In this document: positions 15,752-24,899 of the stretch, piece after piece
Numbering within the stretch: position 1 is the first letter of the stretch
Layout of the letters: the number at the start of each line of letters is the position of its first letter
Source of the DNA: Oscillospiraceae bacterium
Lineage (GTDB): Bacteria > Bacillota > Clostridia > Oscillospirales > CAG-272
Direction of reading: 5' to 3'
Assembly: GCA_015063805.1 (NCBI GenBank)
Contig: SVTK01000003.1
Location: forward strand, 62,001 to 126,000
DNA length: 64,000 nucleotides
Program-made: the position numbers and the translations under genes
Notes under the pieces: generated by a model
The model's database searches: none
Seen by the model: the letters and a program-made list of their open reading frames with translations, nothing else
What the model was told of the DNA's origin: nothing

Positions 15752-15971
15752 GGTTTTTCCCTCCGTTCTGCTCCAGCTGTCCGGCCATCCTGCGCAGCTC
15801 CTCGTCCGACATTGACCCAACGGCGCGCCGAAGTGCCGCAAGATCAGCGGCGCTGACCTTCAGCGCGGCGGGATCAATCCCCGCATCCCGTGCAAGGCCT
15901 GCAATGAGCTGCCGCAGGCTGTCATCCTCCATGTTGAGCATACGGTCCACCGATTTTCGGTCAAACTGCAT
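15741..15971 (-). CDS. small protein of unknown function, operon leader gene
   Basis: 76 residues, helical and charged: MQFDRKSVDRMLNMEDDSLRQ, then a DPAALKVSAADLAALRRAVG segment and MSDEELRRMAGQLEQNGG. GGGAGGTTACGGAT precedes the start. It is the first of three overlapping or closely spaced genes read together. The three look like one conserved small operon of Oscillospirales, but I cannot verify this or give a function. Confidence 0.7.
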   Translation of the reverse strand: MQFDRKSVDRMLNMEDDSLRQLIAGLARDAGIDPAALKVSAADLAALRRAVGSMSDEELRRMAGQLEQNGGKNHGQ

Positions 15972-16088
15972 ATCCGTAACCTCCCGAAAAAGAATTTGAC
16001 TTCATGGGCAGGATATGCGGAGCGAGGGAAAAGGTGAGCGGGAATCCCCCGTGTTTGCGGCAAAATTGTGAATTCTTCCCCCCTTTGC

Positions 16089-16117
16089 TTGACAGGTGTG
16101 TCAAAACGCGGTAAAAT
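16089..16117 (+). promoter_or_regulatory. promoter of the foldase-like lipoprotein gene
   Basis: TTGACA (16089-16094) and TAAAAT (16112-16117) are 17 bases apart. Confidence 0.65.
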
Positions 16118-16163
16118 AAGAAGAACGGCAGATTTTGACCGAATACGAGAACGAGGTGTTCCA

Positions 16164-17255
16164 ATGAAACGAATTCTATGCCTTTTGATGGCGTTGATCC
16201 TGTGCCTTGGCCTGCTGGCGGGGTGTGCCGCGCCCGGCGAAGTGTTGATGGAACTGGATGGGCAGAAGATCACCGCCAATATGTATGCCTTCTGGCTTTC
16301 CCGGTACAAGGCATTCTTTGTGTATTCCTATATGAACAACAAAGAGAACCTCCAGATGTGGGATACCGTGATGGGGGATGAGGGGAAGACTGTCAACGAG
16401 ATCTTCACCGGCTATGTGCTGGACAATGCCCGCACCTATGCGGCCGCCCTTGCCCTTTATGACGAGTACAAGCTTTCCCTGTCCGCAGAGGATAAGGCGA
16501 AGATCAAGACCGACCTGGAGGAGCTGGCTGATGCCGCCGGCGGGAAGACCGTGATGAATGGTGAGCTGGCCAACTATGGCGTCAACTACGATATGCTGGA
16601 CGAGATCTATACCATCGAGGCAAAGGTGGCACAGCTGCAGGATCATCTGTTTGCCGATGGCGGCCCCGGTGCTCTCACCGATGCCGACCGTGACGCCTAC
16701 TATACCGCCAACTATGCTCGTATTAAGCACATTTTTGTCAGTACCACCGGAAAATATGTGTACGATGCGGACGGAAACTTTACCTATGATGAAACCGGAA
16801 GTCCAATCATGGCCGATTTTACCGATGCTGAGCTGAAGGCTCAGCGAGAGAAGGCAGCCGAGGTGGTAAAGAAACTGGAGGAGGGGGCAGACTTCGAGGA
16901 AATGATGGCCGCCTATACGGAAGACACCGCAACCTCCATTTACCCCAACGGCTATTACTTCACACCTACCTCCAGCTATGTGGACGAGATCATCGATGCC
17001 GCCTTCGAGATGGAGGTGGGCGAATGGGATTATGTCCAGAGCGATCTGGGCTATCACATCATCAAGCGCCTGGAACTGGCCCCCAAGGCTTACGCTTCTT
17101 CCATGGATGCCGATTTCTTCACCGATTTTGAAGAAAATGTGGAGATGGAGGCCTTTACCCGGATTCTGGCTCCCTATGTGGAGCGGATCGAGGTCAATGA
17201 GGAAGTGGCCGCCAACTACTCCCTGAAGACCGTGATGGCAAATTATCAGTACTAA
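16164..17255 (+). CDS. PrsA-like lipoprotein with a parvulin-type domain
   Basis: 363 residues from MKRILCLLMALI. The signal peptide ends in the lipobox LLAGC (Cys at about residue 20), so it is anchored to the outer face of the membrane. The region after residue about 185 has YARIKHIFVST, KAAEVVKKLEEGADFEEMMAAYTED and GEWDYVQSDLGYHIIKRLE, the landmarks of parvulin peptidyl-prolyl isomerases, though a long insert sits in the first loop. It would help secreted proteins fold. The start at 16164 is fixed by the promoter boxes just upstream. Confidence 0.87.
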   Translation: MKRILCLLMALILCLGLLAGCAAPGEVLMELDGQKITANMYAFWLSRYKAFFVYSYMNNKENLQMWDTVMGDEGKTVNEIFTGYVLDNARTYAAALALYDEYKLSLSAEDKAKIKTDLEELADAAGGKTVMNGELANYGVNYDMLDEIYTIEAKVAQLQDHLFADGGPGALTDADRDAYYTANYARIKHIFVSTTGKYVYDADGNFTYDETGSPIMADFTDAELKAQREKAAEVVKKLEEGADFEEMMAAYTEDTATSIYPNGYYFTPTSSYVDEIIDAAFEMEVGEWDYVQSDLGYHIIKRLELAPKAYASSMDADFFTDFEENVEMEAFTRILAPYVERIEVNEEVAANYSLKTVMANYQY

Positions 17256-17305
17256 CCGATTCCGCAGTCTGCGTTTGCCGGCGGACAGAGAAGGAGGAGG
17301 CTTTT

Positions 17306-17716
17306 ATGGAAAGAAAGGTTTATAACAGCGCGATTTCGACGAAGTATATCGAGATTACTGCCCTCTATTATAACGCGATTGATCCCACAACGGTATGGTT
17401 CGAACAGGAAAAATTTTCTGTTTATGTGGATTCCCTCGGTCATATTGAATTTTTTGACGAGGCTGACGTTTCCCTCGGCTCTGCGGATTTTCCCGTTAGT
17501 GACGATCCGGCCAAATATGCGCATACGGCGCAATACGGAACGGTCCGCTGTTCTGCGGACGGGAAGAAAATTACTGTTTCGCTTCCGGTTTATTGGTGGA
17601 GCGACAGTTACCCCAACTGCGACGGAGAATCCGACCGCTGGACAAGACATACTGAACGATGGTTTGACATTGTTTTCGATTGCAAACAAAAAACAATTTC
17701 TGTGCTCAACCAATAA
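17306..17716 (+). CDS. hypothetical protein, unrecognised
   Basis: 136 residues with a good ribosome site (GAAGGAGGAGGC). It is rich in aromatic residues and beta-prone: IEITALYYNAIDPTTVWFEQEKFSVYV, later VSLPVYWWSDSYPNCDG and WFDIVFDCKQKTISVL. No signal peptide, membrane helix or known domain is evident. It is more AT-rich than its neighbours, as is the gene at 42607-43134, which may mean recent acquisition. No promoter was found in the 50-base gap upstream; it may read through from the foldase gene. Confidence 0.6.
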   Translation: MERKVYNSAISTKYIEITALYYNAIDPTTVWFEQEKFSVYVDSLGHIEFFDEADVSLGSADFPVSDDPAKYAHTAQYGTVRCSADGKKITVSLPVYWWSDSYPNCDGESDRWTRHTERWFDIVFDCKQKTISVLNQ

Positions 17717-17732
17717 ATCCGGCAGAGTGCTG

Positions 17733-17768
17733 ACAAAGGAGCTGTTGCATATGCAACAGCTCCTTTGT
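17733..17768. terminator. bidirectional terminator of the surface-protein operon
   Basis: ACAAAGGAGCTGTTGCAT pairs with its complement in an 18-bp stem, with T-rich flank on the plus side and A-rich on the other. It separates the gene at 17306 from the end of the convergent eight-gene operon. Confidence 0.82.
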
Positions 17769-17798
17769 GTTTTGCCGTTCTTTTTCGGCAAAAAGGGG

Positions 17799-20700
17799 TT
17801 AAGTCTCTTGTTTTTTGTTCTTTTTCCTGTCCTTGCCGAGGACGACTGCCAGAATGCCGCCGCAGATCAGAAGCAGAGCAATGAAGGCAGAGAGGATTAC
17901 GATGATCCAAGTGGGCATTCCACTGTTGGAGGGCTCACCGGGGCTCTCGGGTTCCTCGGGATCGGTGGCAGGCGCTGTGGTTTCCGCCGGCTCGGTTGCA
18001 GGGGGCTCCTTGACCATGATGTAGCCGCAGTCATCGCAGTGATTGTCCTCGTTTTTGTCGCGGTGGCTGTCGGTGCCGCAGTCCTTCCACACAGGAGCAA
18101 GCTCAATGCTTTCGGTGATTTTGTCACCCTTCTTGACCGGCTCGCCGGTGGCTTTGTTTACCCAGCCGTCAAAGATGTTTCCGTCTTCGGTAGGCGGGAG
18201 GGTGGGCAGAGCGGGGACGGTGTTGTCATCACCCTTGGTCAGCAGCTCCTTCACGGCAGGCGTGGTGGACGCGCCGGGTGTCGTGGGTATCTCGGCGCTG
18301 CCGCCCGGGACCTCTCCGGAATCGGGGGTCTTACCGGTCTCAGGAGTCTTTTCGGTCTCAGGAGTCTTTCCGGTCTCAGGAGTCTTTCCGGTCTCAGGAG
18401 TCTTTCCGGTATCAGGAGTCTTTCCGGTATCGGGCGTACTTCCCGTATCAGGAACTTCAGTTCCGGGGTGAGTTTCAGGACGCTGTGTCTCACTGCCGCT
18501 GGGTGGTGTGGTGTCAGGTCCGGGAACGGAGGGAAGGATAATCACGACCTTGTCTTCGGGGACGGTCAGCATGGGAAGAATTTCGCTGAGGATGTAACCG
18601 CACTTACAGGTGCGCTGCTTTTCACCGGTGTAGGTGTATCCGGGTTTGAGGACCGTTTTCCACTCGCCCAGCTTGTGAGCCGCCTTTTCGGTAGATGCAT
18701 GACAGTGAGAACATTCCTGCCAATGTGCCGTATCATCGAAGCGGTACTGATAATCGTGGTCGGTGGCAGGAGTTTCTCCGTCGGTCCAGGTGTGACCGCA
18801 GGAGCAGGCGTGTGTGGTGTATCCGCCCGTTGTGCAGGTGGGCGGAGTTACGGTTTCGGTGTATTCGTGGGTGTGCTGTCCGGACAGCTTGGGAATAGCC
18901 TCCTCCTTGCTGTAGTCGCATTCGGTACAGGTGATGGTCATTACACCGTCAGCCTTCTTGGTGGCTTCTTTGGTTACTACACCCTGACCGAAGGTGTGGG
19001 ATTCAAGGTTCAGCTTTTTGTCGCAGCCGGCGCCGCAGATGAACCAGTGGTTTGTTTCGTCAAAGTCCACATCGTTGTTCTCGCCGGCGCAATGGCCGCC
19101 CTCGGCACAGTAGTGCTTCTTCCACTCTGCACTCTTCGGGCAGATGCCATGGTTACAGCCCAGGTCCGCTGCAGCGTCAGCACAGCAATCCTCGCAAAGC
19201 TCACAGTCGGGGCAGGTGTCGGCACAGTTCTCGCAGGTGCCGCATTCCGCACAGACATCGGCGCAGTCAGCGCAGTATTCACCGCATTCGCCGCAGAGAT
19301 TATCGGCACAGTCGCCGCAGTAGTAACAGTCCCTGCACATGACATCGGCGCAATCGATGCAGATGCCGCATTCGGGGCAGATTTCATCCATACAGCCCGA
19401 GCATTTGCCGCAGTCAGGGCAAATGCTCTCGGCACAGTCGCGGCAGACGGTGCCGCAGTCCTCGCAGATCTCGGCGCAGTCGCCGCACTGGTAGCACTCC
19501 TCGCAGAAGATATCGTCTGCGCATTCCCGGCAGATGTCGCAGGATGCACAGAATTCATCCGAGCAGTTCGAGCAGACCTCGCCGCAGTCGGGGCAGAGGT
19601 CGGCGCAGTTCTCACATCCCTCACCGCAGGGGCAAACTGTACCGCAGTCGGAGCAGAGTCCGCAGGTGATACAGAAGCTGTCCGCACCTGCACAATCGAC
19701 GCATTTGCCGCATTCCATGCACAGCTCTCCGTCGGAACAGTTGGAGCATTTTTCACCACACTCTATGCAGACAGTGGCGCAGTTGGCACATCCGCCGCCG
19801 CAGGAACAGACCAATTCCACACATGTACTGCAAAGTGCGCAGTCTGTACAGAAGTTGGATTCTCCCACGCAGTTCATACATAAGCCGCAATCCACGCAGA
19901 TCTCACCGTCGGAACATTCCGAGCAATGCTCACCGCAGTCGGGACAAACGGCAGCGCAGGACGAGCATCCGCCGCCGCAGTAGCAAACGATTTCGGTGCA
20001 GTTCTCGCAAAGCTGGCAGTTGTCGCAGAAATGCCCTTCACCGCCGGCGCATTCACGGCAGATGCCGCATTCGATACAAAGCTCATCGGGGGAACAGTTC
20101 GAGCATTTTTCGCCGCATTCCTCGCAGATTACATCCACGCAGTTTGAGCAGCCCTCACCGCATCCCACGCAGATATAATCCACGCAGAATTTGCAGATCG
20201 AGCAGGAGTCGCAGAAGTCGTCTTCACCGCCAACACAATCCCGACAGGTGCCGCATTCGGTACACAGCTCATCCGGTGCGCAGTTGGAGCATTTTTCGCC
20301 GCATTCCTCGCAGATCACATCGGTGCATTGGTTGCAGCCGTTCCCGCAGGCGCACAGGACTTCCACACACTCGCTGCATTCGCCGCACTCTGCGCAGTAT
20401 TCGCCGCCGGCACAGTCAAAACAGCGCTCGCACTCGCTGCAGAGCTCATCGTCGGCACAGTTTTCACATTTTTCACCGCAAGCCATACAGATAACAGAAC
20501 AGTTGGAGCATCCGTTGCCGCAGTAGCAGACCTGCTCTACGCAGTTTTCGCACAGCAGGCATTCGGAGCAGTAGTTGCCCTCACCGCCGAGACAGTCAAA
20601 GCAAACATTGCACTCGATGCAAAACTCCAGCTCGGCGCAGTTAGTGCATTTTTCACCGCATTCCGGGCAGACGTAGGCACACTGTGAGCAGCCGTCGCCG

Positions 20701-21860
20701 TTGTAACAGACAAAATCCACGCAGTTTTTGCATATGCCGCATTCCTCGCAGTAGTTGCCGTCACCGCCGCGGCATTCGAAGCATACCCCGCAGTCGCCGC
20801 AGAGCTGATCGTCACCGCAATTTTCGCAGACCGCATTGCATTCGGGACAGATGACGGCGCATTCCGAGCAGCCTTCACTGCATCCGACGCAGACCTGATC
20901 CACGCAGAATTTGCATTTGTTGCAGTTCAGACAGTAGTTGCCCTCGCCGCCCACACAGTCATAGCAGGTTCCGCAGTCTTCGCAAATGCCGCCGTCTGCG
21001 CACTCTTCGCATTTTTCGCTGCATTGTTCGCAGATCAGAACACACGATGAGCAGCCCCTGCCGCATTCACATATGTATTCCGTGCAGAATTTGCATAGCT
21101 GACATTCTTCGCAGTAGTTGCCCTCGCCGCCCACACAGTCGAAGCAGGTATTGCAGTCCTTGCACATTTCGTCTTCGGCACAGTTGTAGCAGGCTTCGTA
21201 GCATTGATCGCAGCCAATGGTACATTGTCCGCAGCCTTCGCCGCAGTAGCAAATCCATTCGGCACAGTTGATACAGATGTCACAAATGGAGCAGTATGCC
21301 TCATTGCCTGCACAATCGGGACATTTTTCACAGTCATCGCAGATCCATTCGGCACATTCGGAGCATTTTTCGCCGCACTCCGAGCAGACCGTACCGGTGG
21401 TCTCGTAGCAGCCGCGGCACTTTTCGTCACATTCGCAGTGATCCTCCAAACAGTTGCCGCAGTCATCACACAATTCATGATCATCGTCGCAGGCACCGCA
21501 GTAGCCGCAGTGGTGCTCTTCATAGCAGCTGGTGCCCGAGCCTTCGCCGCAGTGATCGCCGTTGTCGCACTTCCAGTCATCATAGCGCCAGGCGCCGCAG
21601 TGATCGCACTCCACGCCGTCCTCATAGGCTGCGGAAACGGGAAGTGCGACGCAGGAGAGCACGAAATCGAAAACGCTTCCGCAGATTGACAGCAGATCCA
21701 TGTCCTCGTGGCCTTCCCCGTGATCATGACCGTCGGTTTCCATGGACGCATGGTCATCGTGGAGATCGTTATGGATATGGAGCTCCATGCCCGGCATCCC
21801 GCCGAACAGGAGCAGGAGGCAGAGGAAGAAGCTCAGAAATTTTTGAAGTTGGTCTTTCAT
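17799..21860 (-). CDS. giant CxxC-repeat surface protein with C-terminal membrane anchor
   Basis: 1353 residues; family unknown. The N-terminus has a hydrophobic segment (about 8-22), a His-rich stretch (about 25-50, HNDLHDDH and GHDHGEGHED) and a second hydrophobic segment. From about 83 to 900 is a cysteine array: roughly ten modules of up to 60 residues, each with about 16 Cys in Cx2C and Cx3C spacing (such as GGEGNYCEEC, GCSSC, CGEKC). That implies around 200 cysteines. Then come two CxxC/His beta-modules (about 920-1100), TGKTPE-type repeats (about 1143-1180), and a C-terminal membrane helix (about 1318-1343) with a basic tail. The protein should be extracellular and anchored. GAGGTAACC precedes the start. 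It is the last gene of the operon. It could bind metal, form disulfide rods or carry clusters; nothing decides this. Confidence 0.85.
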   Translation of the reverse strand: MKDQLQKFLSFFLCLLLLFGGMPGMELHIHNDLHDDHASMETDGHDHGEGHEDMDLLSICGSVFDFVLSCVALPVSAAYEDGVECDHCGAWRYDDWKCDNGDHCGEGSGTSCYEEHHCGYCGACDDDHELCDDCGNCLEDHCECDEKCRGCYETTGTVCSECGEKCSECAEWICDDCEKCPDCAGNEAYCSICDICINCAEWICYCGEGCGQCTIGCDQCYEACYNCAEDEMCKDCNTCFDCVGGEGNYCEECQLCKFCTEYICECGRGCSSCVLICEQCSEKCEECADGGICEDCGTCYDCVGGEGNYCLNCNKCKFCVDQVCVGCSEGCSECAVICPECNAVCENCGDDQLCGDCGVCFECRGGDGNYCEECGICKNCVDFVCYNGDGCSQCAYVCPECGEKCTNCAELEFCIECNVCFDCLGGEGNYCSECLLCENCVEQVCYCGNGCSNCSVICMACGEKCENCADDELCSECERCFDCAGGEYCAECGECSECVEVLCACGNGCNQCTDVICEECGEKCSNCAPDELCTECGTCRDCVGGEDDFCDSCSICKFCVDYICVGCGEGCSNCVDVICEECGEKCSNCSPDELCIECGICRECAGGEGHFCDNCQLCENCTEIVCYCGGGCSSCAAVCPDCGEHCSECSDGEICVDCGLCMNCVGESNFCTDCALCSTCVELVCSCGGGCANCATVCIECGEKCSNCSDGELCMECGKCVDCAGADSFCITCGLCSDCGTVCPCGEGCENCADLCPDCGEVCSNCSDEFCASCDICRECADDIFCEECYQCGDCAEICEDCGTVCRDCAESICPDCGKCSGCMDEICPECGICIDCADVMCRDCYYCGDCADNLCGECGEYCADCADVCAECGTCENCADTCPDCELCEDCCADAAADLGCNHGICPKSAEWKKHYCAEGGHCAGENNDVDFDETNHWFICGAGCDKKLNLESHTFGQGVVTKEATKKADGVMTITCTECDYSKEEAIPKLSGQHTHEYTETVTPPTCTTGGYTTHACSCGHTWTDGETPATDHDYQYRFDDTAHWQECSHCHASTEKAAHKLGEWKTVLKPGYTYTGEKQRTCKCGYILSEILPMLTVPEDKVVIILPSVPGPDTTPPSGSETQRPETHPGTEVPDTGSTPDTGKTPDTGKTPETGKTPETGKTPETEKTPETGKTPDSGEVPGGSAEIPTTPGASTTPAVKELLTKGDDNTVPALPTLPPTEDGNIFDGWVNKATGEPVKKGDKITESIELAPVWKDCGTDSHRDKNEDNHCDDCGYIMVKEPPATEPAETTAPATDPEEPESPGEPSNSGMPTWIIVILSAFIALLLICGGILAVVLGKDRKKNKKQET
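18310..18435 (-). repeat. in-frame 18-base tandem repeat (TGKTPE type) in the giant protein
   Basis: Copies of a near-identical 18-base unit encode TGKTPE or TEKTPE, with the last copies varied to TGKTPD. The unit gives a flexible Pro/Thr spacer before the membrane anchor and could vary in number between strains. Confidence 0.85.
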
Positions 21861-21924
21861 TGGTTACCTCTTTCACCACATGATTTTGCCGGACCGAATC
21901 CGGCATCCCCGGCTGTGGTCGGTG

Positions 21925-22842
21925 TTATGGCCGGGGTGTACCGCATTCCGCGCAGAATTTTCCTTCATTTTTGTTGCCGCATCGGGGACATTGCCAGTCC
22001 TTCTCAGGCTGCTTGGCCCCGCATTCCGGACAGAATTTGCCGCTGCTCTCGCTGCCGCAGAAGGCGCATTTCCATACGCCCTCCGCCGCACCGGTCTTCT
22101 GCCCGGCGTCATCGGCTCCGGAGGCTGGTTCACCTGCCGTTTCCTGCAGGCAGGGGTTCATTCCTCCGACCTTTGCCTGCTGTTCCAGGAACGTGTCGGA
22201 ATAACCGGAAATCGGGCCCAGGATGATGTCCCGGACAGTGGGGATATGGTTCATGCGCGCGATGTGGGTCTTCAGCTCGGAGACACGCATCTGCCATTCC
22301 GCATACAGATCATCCTCTTTGCTTTCGGGGCGGCTCTCGGGGTTCAGATCCACCGTGATCTCATCAAACCACGGGGAATCGATCCGGAAGGTGATGCGGA
22401 ATTCATACGCATAGCGGTATCGCGGCGGGGTGTAGCTTTTTTCGTTGCCCTGGCTGTCCTCAAAGAAGATTTCCTCTCTGTTGTCTTCAATGTCAGCCTC
22501 GCAGGCGATGATCTGTGCCACGTCAATGATGTCGGGATTTTCTTCCCGAAAATCGGAAGCCGACGTCACGATCATTTTTTTTGCATTCAGGTCGAGATAG
22601 ATTTTTTCATCCTCGCCATAGACAAGGGTGGGGTGGAAGGATTCCAGTGCACTTTGGTTTTCCTCCCGGTATGCCAGCTGTGCACGGATTTCCTCCACGG
22701 TGGAGGAGCGGCGCTCACGGAAGAAGGGGGAGAGCTTGCGGGCGCAAGTTTTGCAGAGGTTCCCGTCCTCCAGCTTCCGGTTGCCGAGAAAACCGATCTT
22801 TTCTCCGCACACCGAGCAGAATTTTTTGTCAAACAGGCCCAT
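21925..22842 (-). CDS. DUF4428-type zinc-ribbon protein
   Basis: 305 residues. It begins MGLFDKKFCSVCGEKIG and has GNLCKTCARKLSPFF about 20 residues on, a four-Cys zinc ribbon typical of DUF4428. A beta-rich middle domain (about 60-200) carries VTSASDF and DDLYAEWQMRV. The C-terminus has a second ribbon pair: CAFCGSESSGKFCPECG and CPRCGNKNEGKFCAECG. No signal peptide is seen, so it is probably cytoplasmic. AAAGGAGACG precedes the start. It lies between the lipoprotein gene and the giant CxxC protein, and may be a partner or regulator of the operon's metal chemistry. Confidence 0.82.
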   Translation of the reverse strand: MGLFDKKFCSVCGEKIGFLGNRKLEDGNLCKTCARKLSPFFRERRSSTVEEIRAQLAYREENQSALESFHPTLVYGEDEKIYLDLNAKKMIVTSASDFREENPDIIDVAQIIACEADIEDNREEIFFEDSQGNEKSYTPPRYRYAYEFRITFRIDSPWFDEITVDLNPESRPESKEDDLYAEWQMRVSELKTHIARMNHIPTVRDIILGPISGYSDTFLEQQAKVGGMNPCLQETAGEPASGADDAGQKTGAAEGVWKCAFCGSESSGKFCPECGAKQPEKDWQCPRCGNKNEGKFCAECGTPRP

Positions 22843-22892
22843 GATTACGTCTCCTTTACATTTTGCTGGAACTCTCGGTTATTCGGGATACT

Positions 22893-23732
22893 TCAATCAG
22901 CGGCTGGGATCTCGCTCAGCAGCTGATTCAGCGCACGGACAAATTCGCGATATCCCGTGGGATAATTTGCCGAGCCCTTGGCACGGATTGCCTGACCGTC
23001 GTTCACGGATGCCTCCAAAACGAACACATCTCCGTCCAGTACATCCGCGGGCTGCCGGCCGTAAAATCCGTTCCAGCCCAGGACACCGCAGGAATTGAGC
23101 AGTTCAAGTACGGTTTCTCCGCTGCAGAAAATGCGCTTAACCAGGTTTCTTACCGCTTCGCCGTCCGGATAGGAGAACCGGTACAGGGAGATCCGGGCGG
23201 GATCTCCCCCTTCGATGACATATTCCTCGGTCACCCGCATACCGTTGATGTGGAGATTCACCTGCTCAACCGAAGTGATCTTCCGCGGAAGTTCGGGAAG
23301 AAGTAACGCAAACACAGCGTCAAGCAGCTCGTCGGAGAGCTCTTTCAGCTTTTCTTTTCCGTTGGCATAGGTCAATGTCAGCTTTTGCGCTGTACCGTCC
23401 GATACAGCAAATGCGGGAAATTGGGGGGCTTTGTTGTTTGGAAGGCCATCCAGCTTCATGCCGCGGAGATGCCGCACCGCTGCCTCGGACAGGACGGTCC
23501 CCGTCTCCGAGGCATATGCCGTTCCGTCCCGGTCGGTGCAGTAGCCTGTCAGAAGCATCTGCCCGTCATCATTGGGGAAAACATGGAAGTGGAAGCACTG
23601 CGCGGCATTCATGTGGCTTCGGCTGATGGTAAGCTGCTGCCACTCGCCCTCCGCTTTTTTCCCACATCCGAACAGTCCGAACAGAATCGAAATCGTCATC
23701 ACAGCTGCCAGAAGTTTTGATTTTACGCCCAC
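22893..23732 (-). CDS. lipoprotein of unknown function
   Basis: 279 residues, starting at a GTG (23732) that overlaps the end of the upstream gene by ten bases. The alternative start 20 codons earlier lies inside that gene. VGVKSKLLAAVMTISILFGLFGC gives a signal peptide with lipobox FGLFGC. The mature part is a beta-rich domain with YANGKEKLKELSDELLDA and a later SGETVLELLNSCG; it resembles the small protein at 24304-24879 in its DGTA and ANGK-type strands. No enzymatic motif. It is probably an extracellular lipoprotein of the operon. Confidence 0.72.
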   Translation of the reverse strand: MGVKSKLLAAVMTISILFGLFGCGKKAEGEWQQLTISRSHMNAAQCFHFHVFPNDDGQMLLTGYCTDRDGTAYASETGTVLSEAAVRHLRGMKLDGLPNNKAPQFPAFAVSDGTAQKLTLTYANGKEKLKELSDELLDAVFALLLPELPRKITSVEQVNLHINGMRVTEEYVIEGGDPARISLYRFSYPDGEAVRNLVKRIFCSGETVLELLNSCGVLGWNGFYGRQPADVLDGDVFVLEASVNDGQAIRAKGSANYPTGYREFVRALNQLLSEIPAAD

Positions 23733-24286
23733 GGATTGTCGGACTTGGGTTCCCGGATGCCCACCAACAGGAACTGTTCCCACAGGTACCATTTGCCGTC
23801 AGAGGTCATGCGCAGAACAATCTCGCGGGGACTGTCGGCACCGCCGCTCCGGATGAACAGCTTCTTATAGCCCTCGTTGGCATCGGAATAGGCCCCTGTC
23901 TCCACGGTGATGGTGAAGGGGGTGTCGGGGGTGTAATCATTGGCGGGAACAGCACCCTTGAAGTAGGAGAAGGGAACATGGTGTCCCTCGCTGAAACGTT
24001 CATTGAGGAAGGAGATCTGGAAATTGTTCAGCGGGCGGGGGCCAAGCAGGAAGTTCATCATTTCCCGGCCGATCTCACGGTCGGCGGCGTAAGCGCAGAG
24101 GGCGCATACGGTCAGCGCGGCGGTGGCGAATGGGCTGGTGAGGGACGCTTCAGGCAAGGCCTGCAGCTCGGCAAGGCTTTCGGGAAGTGCGGTGAAAGTG
24201 AAGGTTTCCTTGTCGGCAAAAGTTTGTGCCGCTGCGGTTTTCACCGCAGTCTGTACGTTTTTCTTCAGCTTGTCGAAAATTGACAT
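23723..24286 (-). CDS. DUF6935-like protein
   Basis: 187 residues from MSIFDKLKKNVQTAVKTAAA. GGAGGATTATGTG precedes this ATG; an ATG five codons upstream overlaps the ribosome site itself and is not used. An N-terminal amphipathic helix is followed by a compact domain (FTFTALPESLAELQALPEA, then NFLLGPRPLNNFQISFLNERF and VPFSYFKGAVPANDYTPDTPF). I believe this matches a family of unknown function common in gut Firmicutes. The gene is joined to its neighbours by two-base and overlapping junctions. Confidence 0.72.
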   Translation of the reverse strand: MSIFDKLKKNVQTAVKTAAAQTFADKETFTFTALPESLAELQALPEASLTSPFATAALTVCALCAYAADREIGREMMNFLLGPRPLNNFQISFLNERFSEGHHVPFSYFKGAVPANDYTPDTPFTITVETGAYSDANEGYKKLFIRSGGADSPREIVLRMTSDGKWYLWEQFLLVGIREPKSDNPWA

Positions 24287-24303
24287 CACATAATCCTCCA
24301 TTT

Positions 24304-24879
24304 TTATTTAGTTTCCGGTTGGGTTGCCGCGCCGAACAGCATAATCAGCGCCCGCTCGGCTTGGAGCGGCAGAAATCCGCTTTGATTATCATGAACATCA
24401 ATGCGCTCGCCGCTGGCGTAGACGATGTGCAAGGTCTCACCGTACATATCCGGCAGACCGCTGACGGTGTGGTAGTAGCCATTGTACTGTGCGAAATCGT
24501 GCGCCGCAACGATCTCCTGCAGGCGTGCCATGAAATCCGTATCTGCTTTGTACTCGGCTTTGTCTGATTTTCCCTGCCGATCGCGCCAGTCATACGTCAC
24601 CAGCACTTCTCCGTCCCGGACGACAGCGCCCAGACGGTAGACACGGTGTCCCAGTCCGTCGGTTTCGTACGATGCAAACAGGGAAATCTCCCCGTGAAAT
24701 TCGGTGATTTCAGTAGATTCGATGACCTTTGGTGCATCGGCCCAGTGGCGTTTGACCACACCGCCGTCGATGTCGTCATTGCTTTGTGCCGACCGTCTGC
24801 AGCAGGCTGCAGTAATGCAGCCTGCCACAGCCGCAGCAGTGATTCCCAGGCCGAGCAGAATCCAATTCAGTTTAATCAC
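24304..24879 (-). CDS. small membrane-anchored or lipo-protein, unknown
   Basis: 191 residues, starting at a GTG preceded by AAGGAGGAAGACC. The first 27 residues (IKLNWILLGLGITAAAVAGC, then ITAACC) form a hydrophobic segment with a lipobox-like AVAGC. The rest is beta-rich with DMYGETLHIVYASGERIDVHDNQ near 150-175, a strand pattern also seen in the lipoprotein at 22893-23732. The two may be distant paralogues. It lies one gene below the 978-residue surface protein, with 20 bases between them. Confidence 0.7.
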   Translation of the reverse strand: MIKLNWILLGLGITAAAVAGCITAACCRRSAQSNDDIDGGVVKRHWADAPKVIESTEITEFHGEISLFASYETDGLGHRVYRLGAVVRDGEVLVTYDWRDRQGKSDKAEYKADTDFMARLQEIVAAHDFAQYNGYYHTVSGLPDMYGETLHIVYASGERIDVHDNQSGFLPLQAERALIMLFGAATQPETK

Positions 24880-24899
24880 CCCGGTCTTCCTCCTTGGGC

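Noticed and set aside
18310-18435. Possible CRISPR array
   Set aside because: The repeat is an in-frame 18-base coding repeat (TGKTPE) without spacers; the repeat at 25070-25200 is likewise coding.
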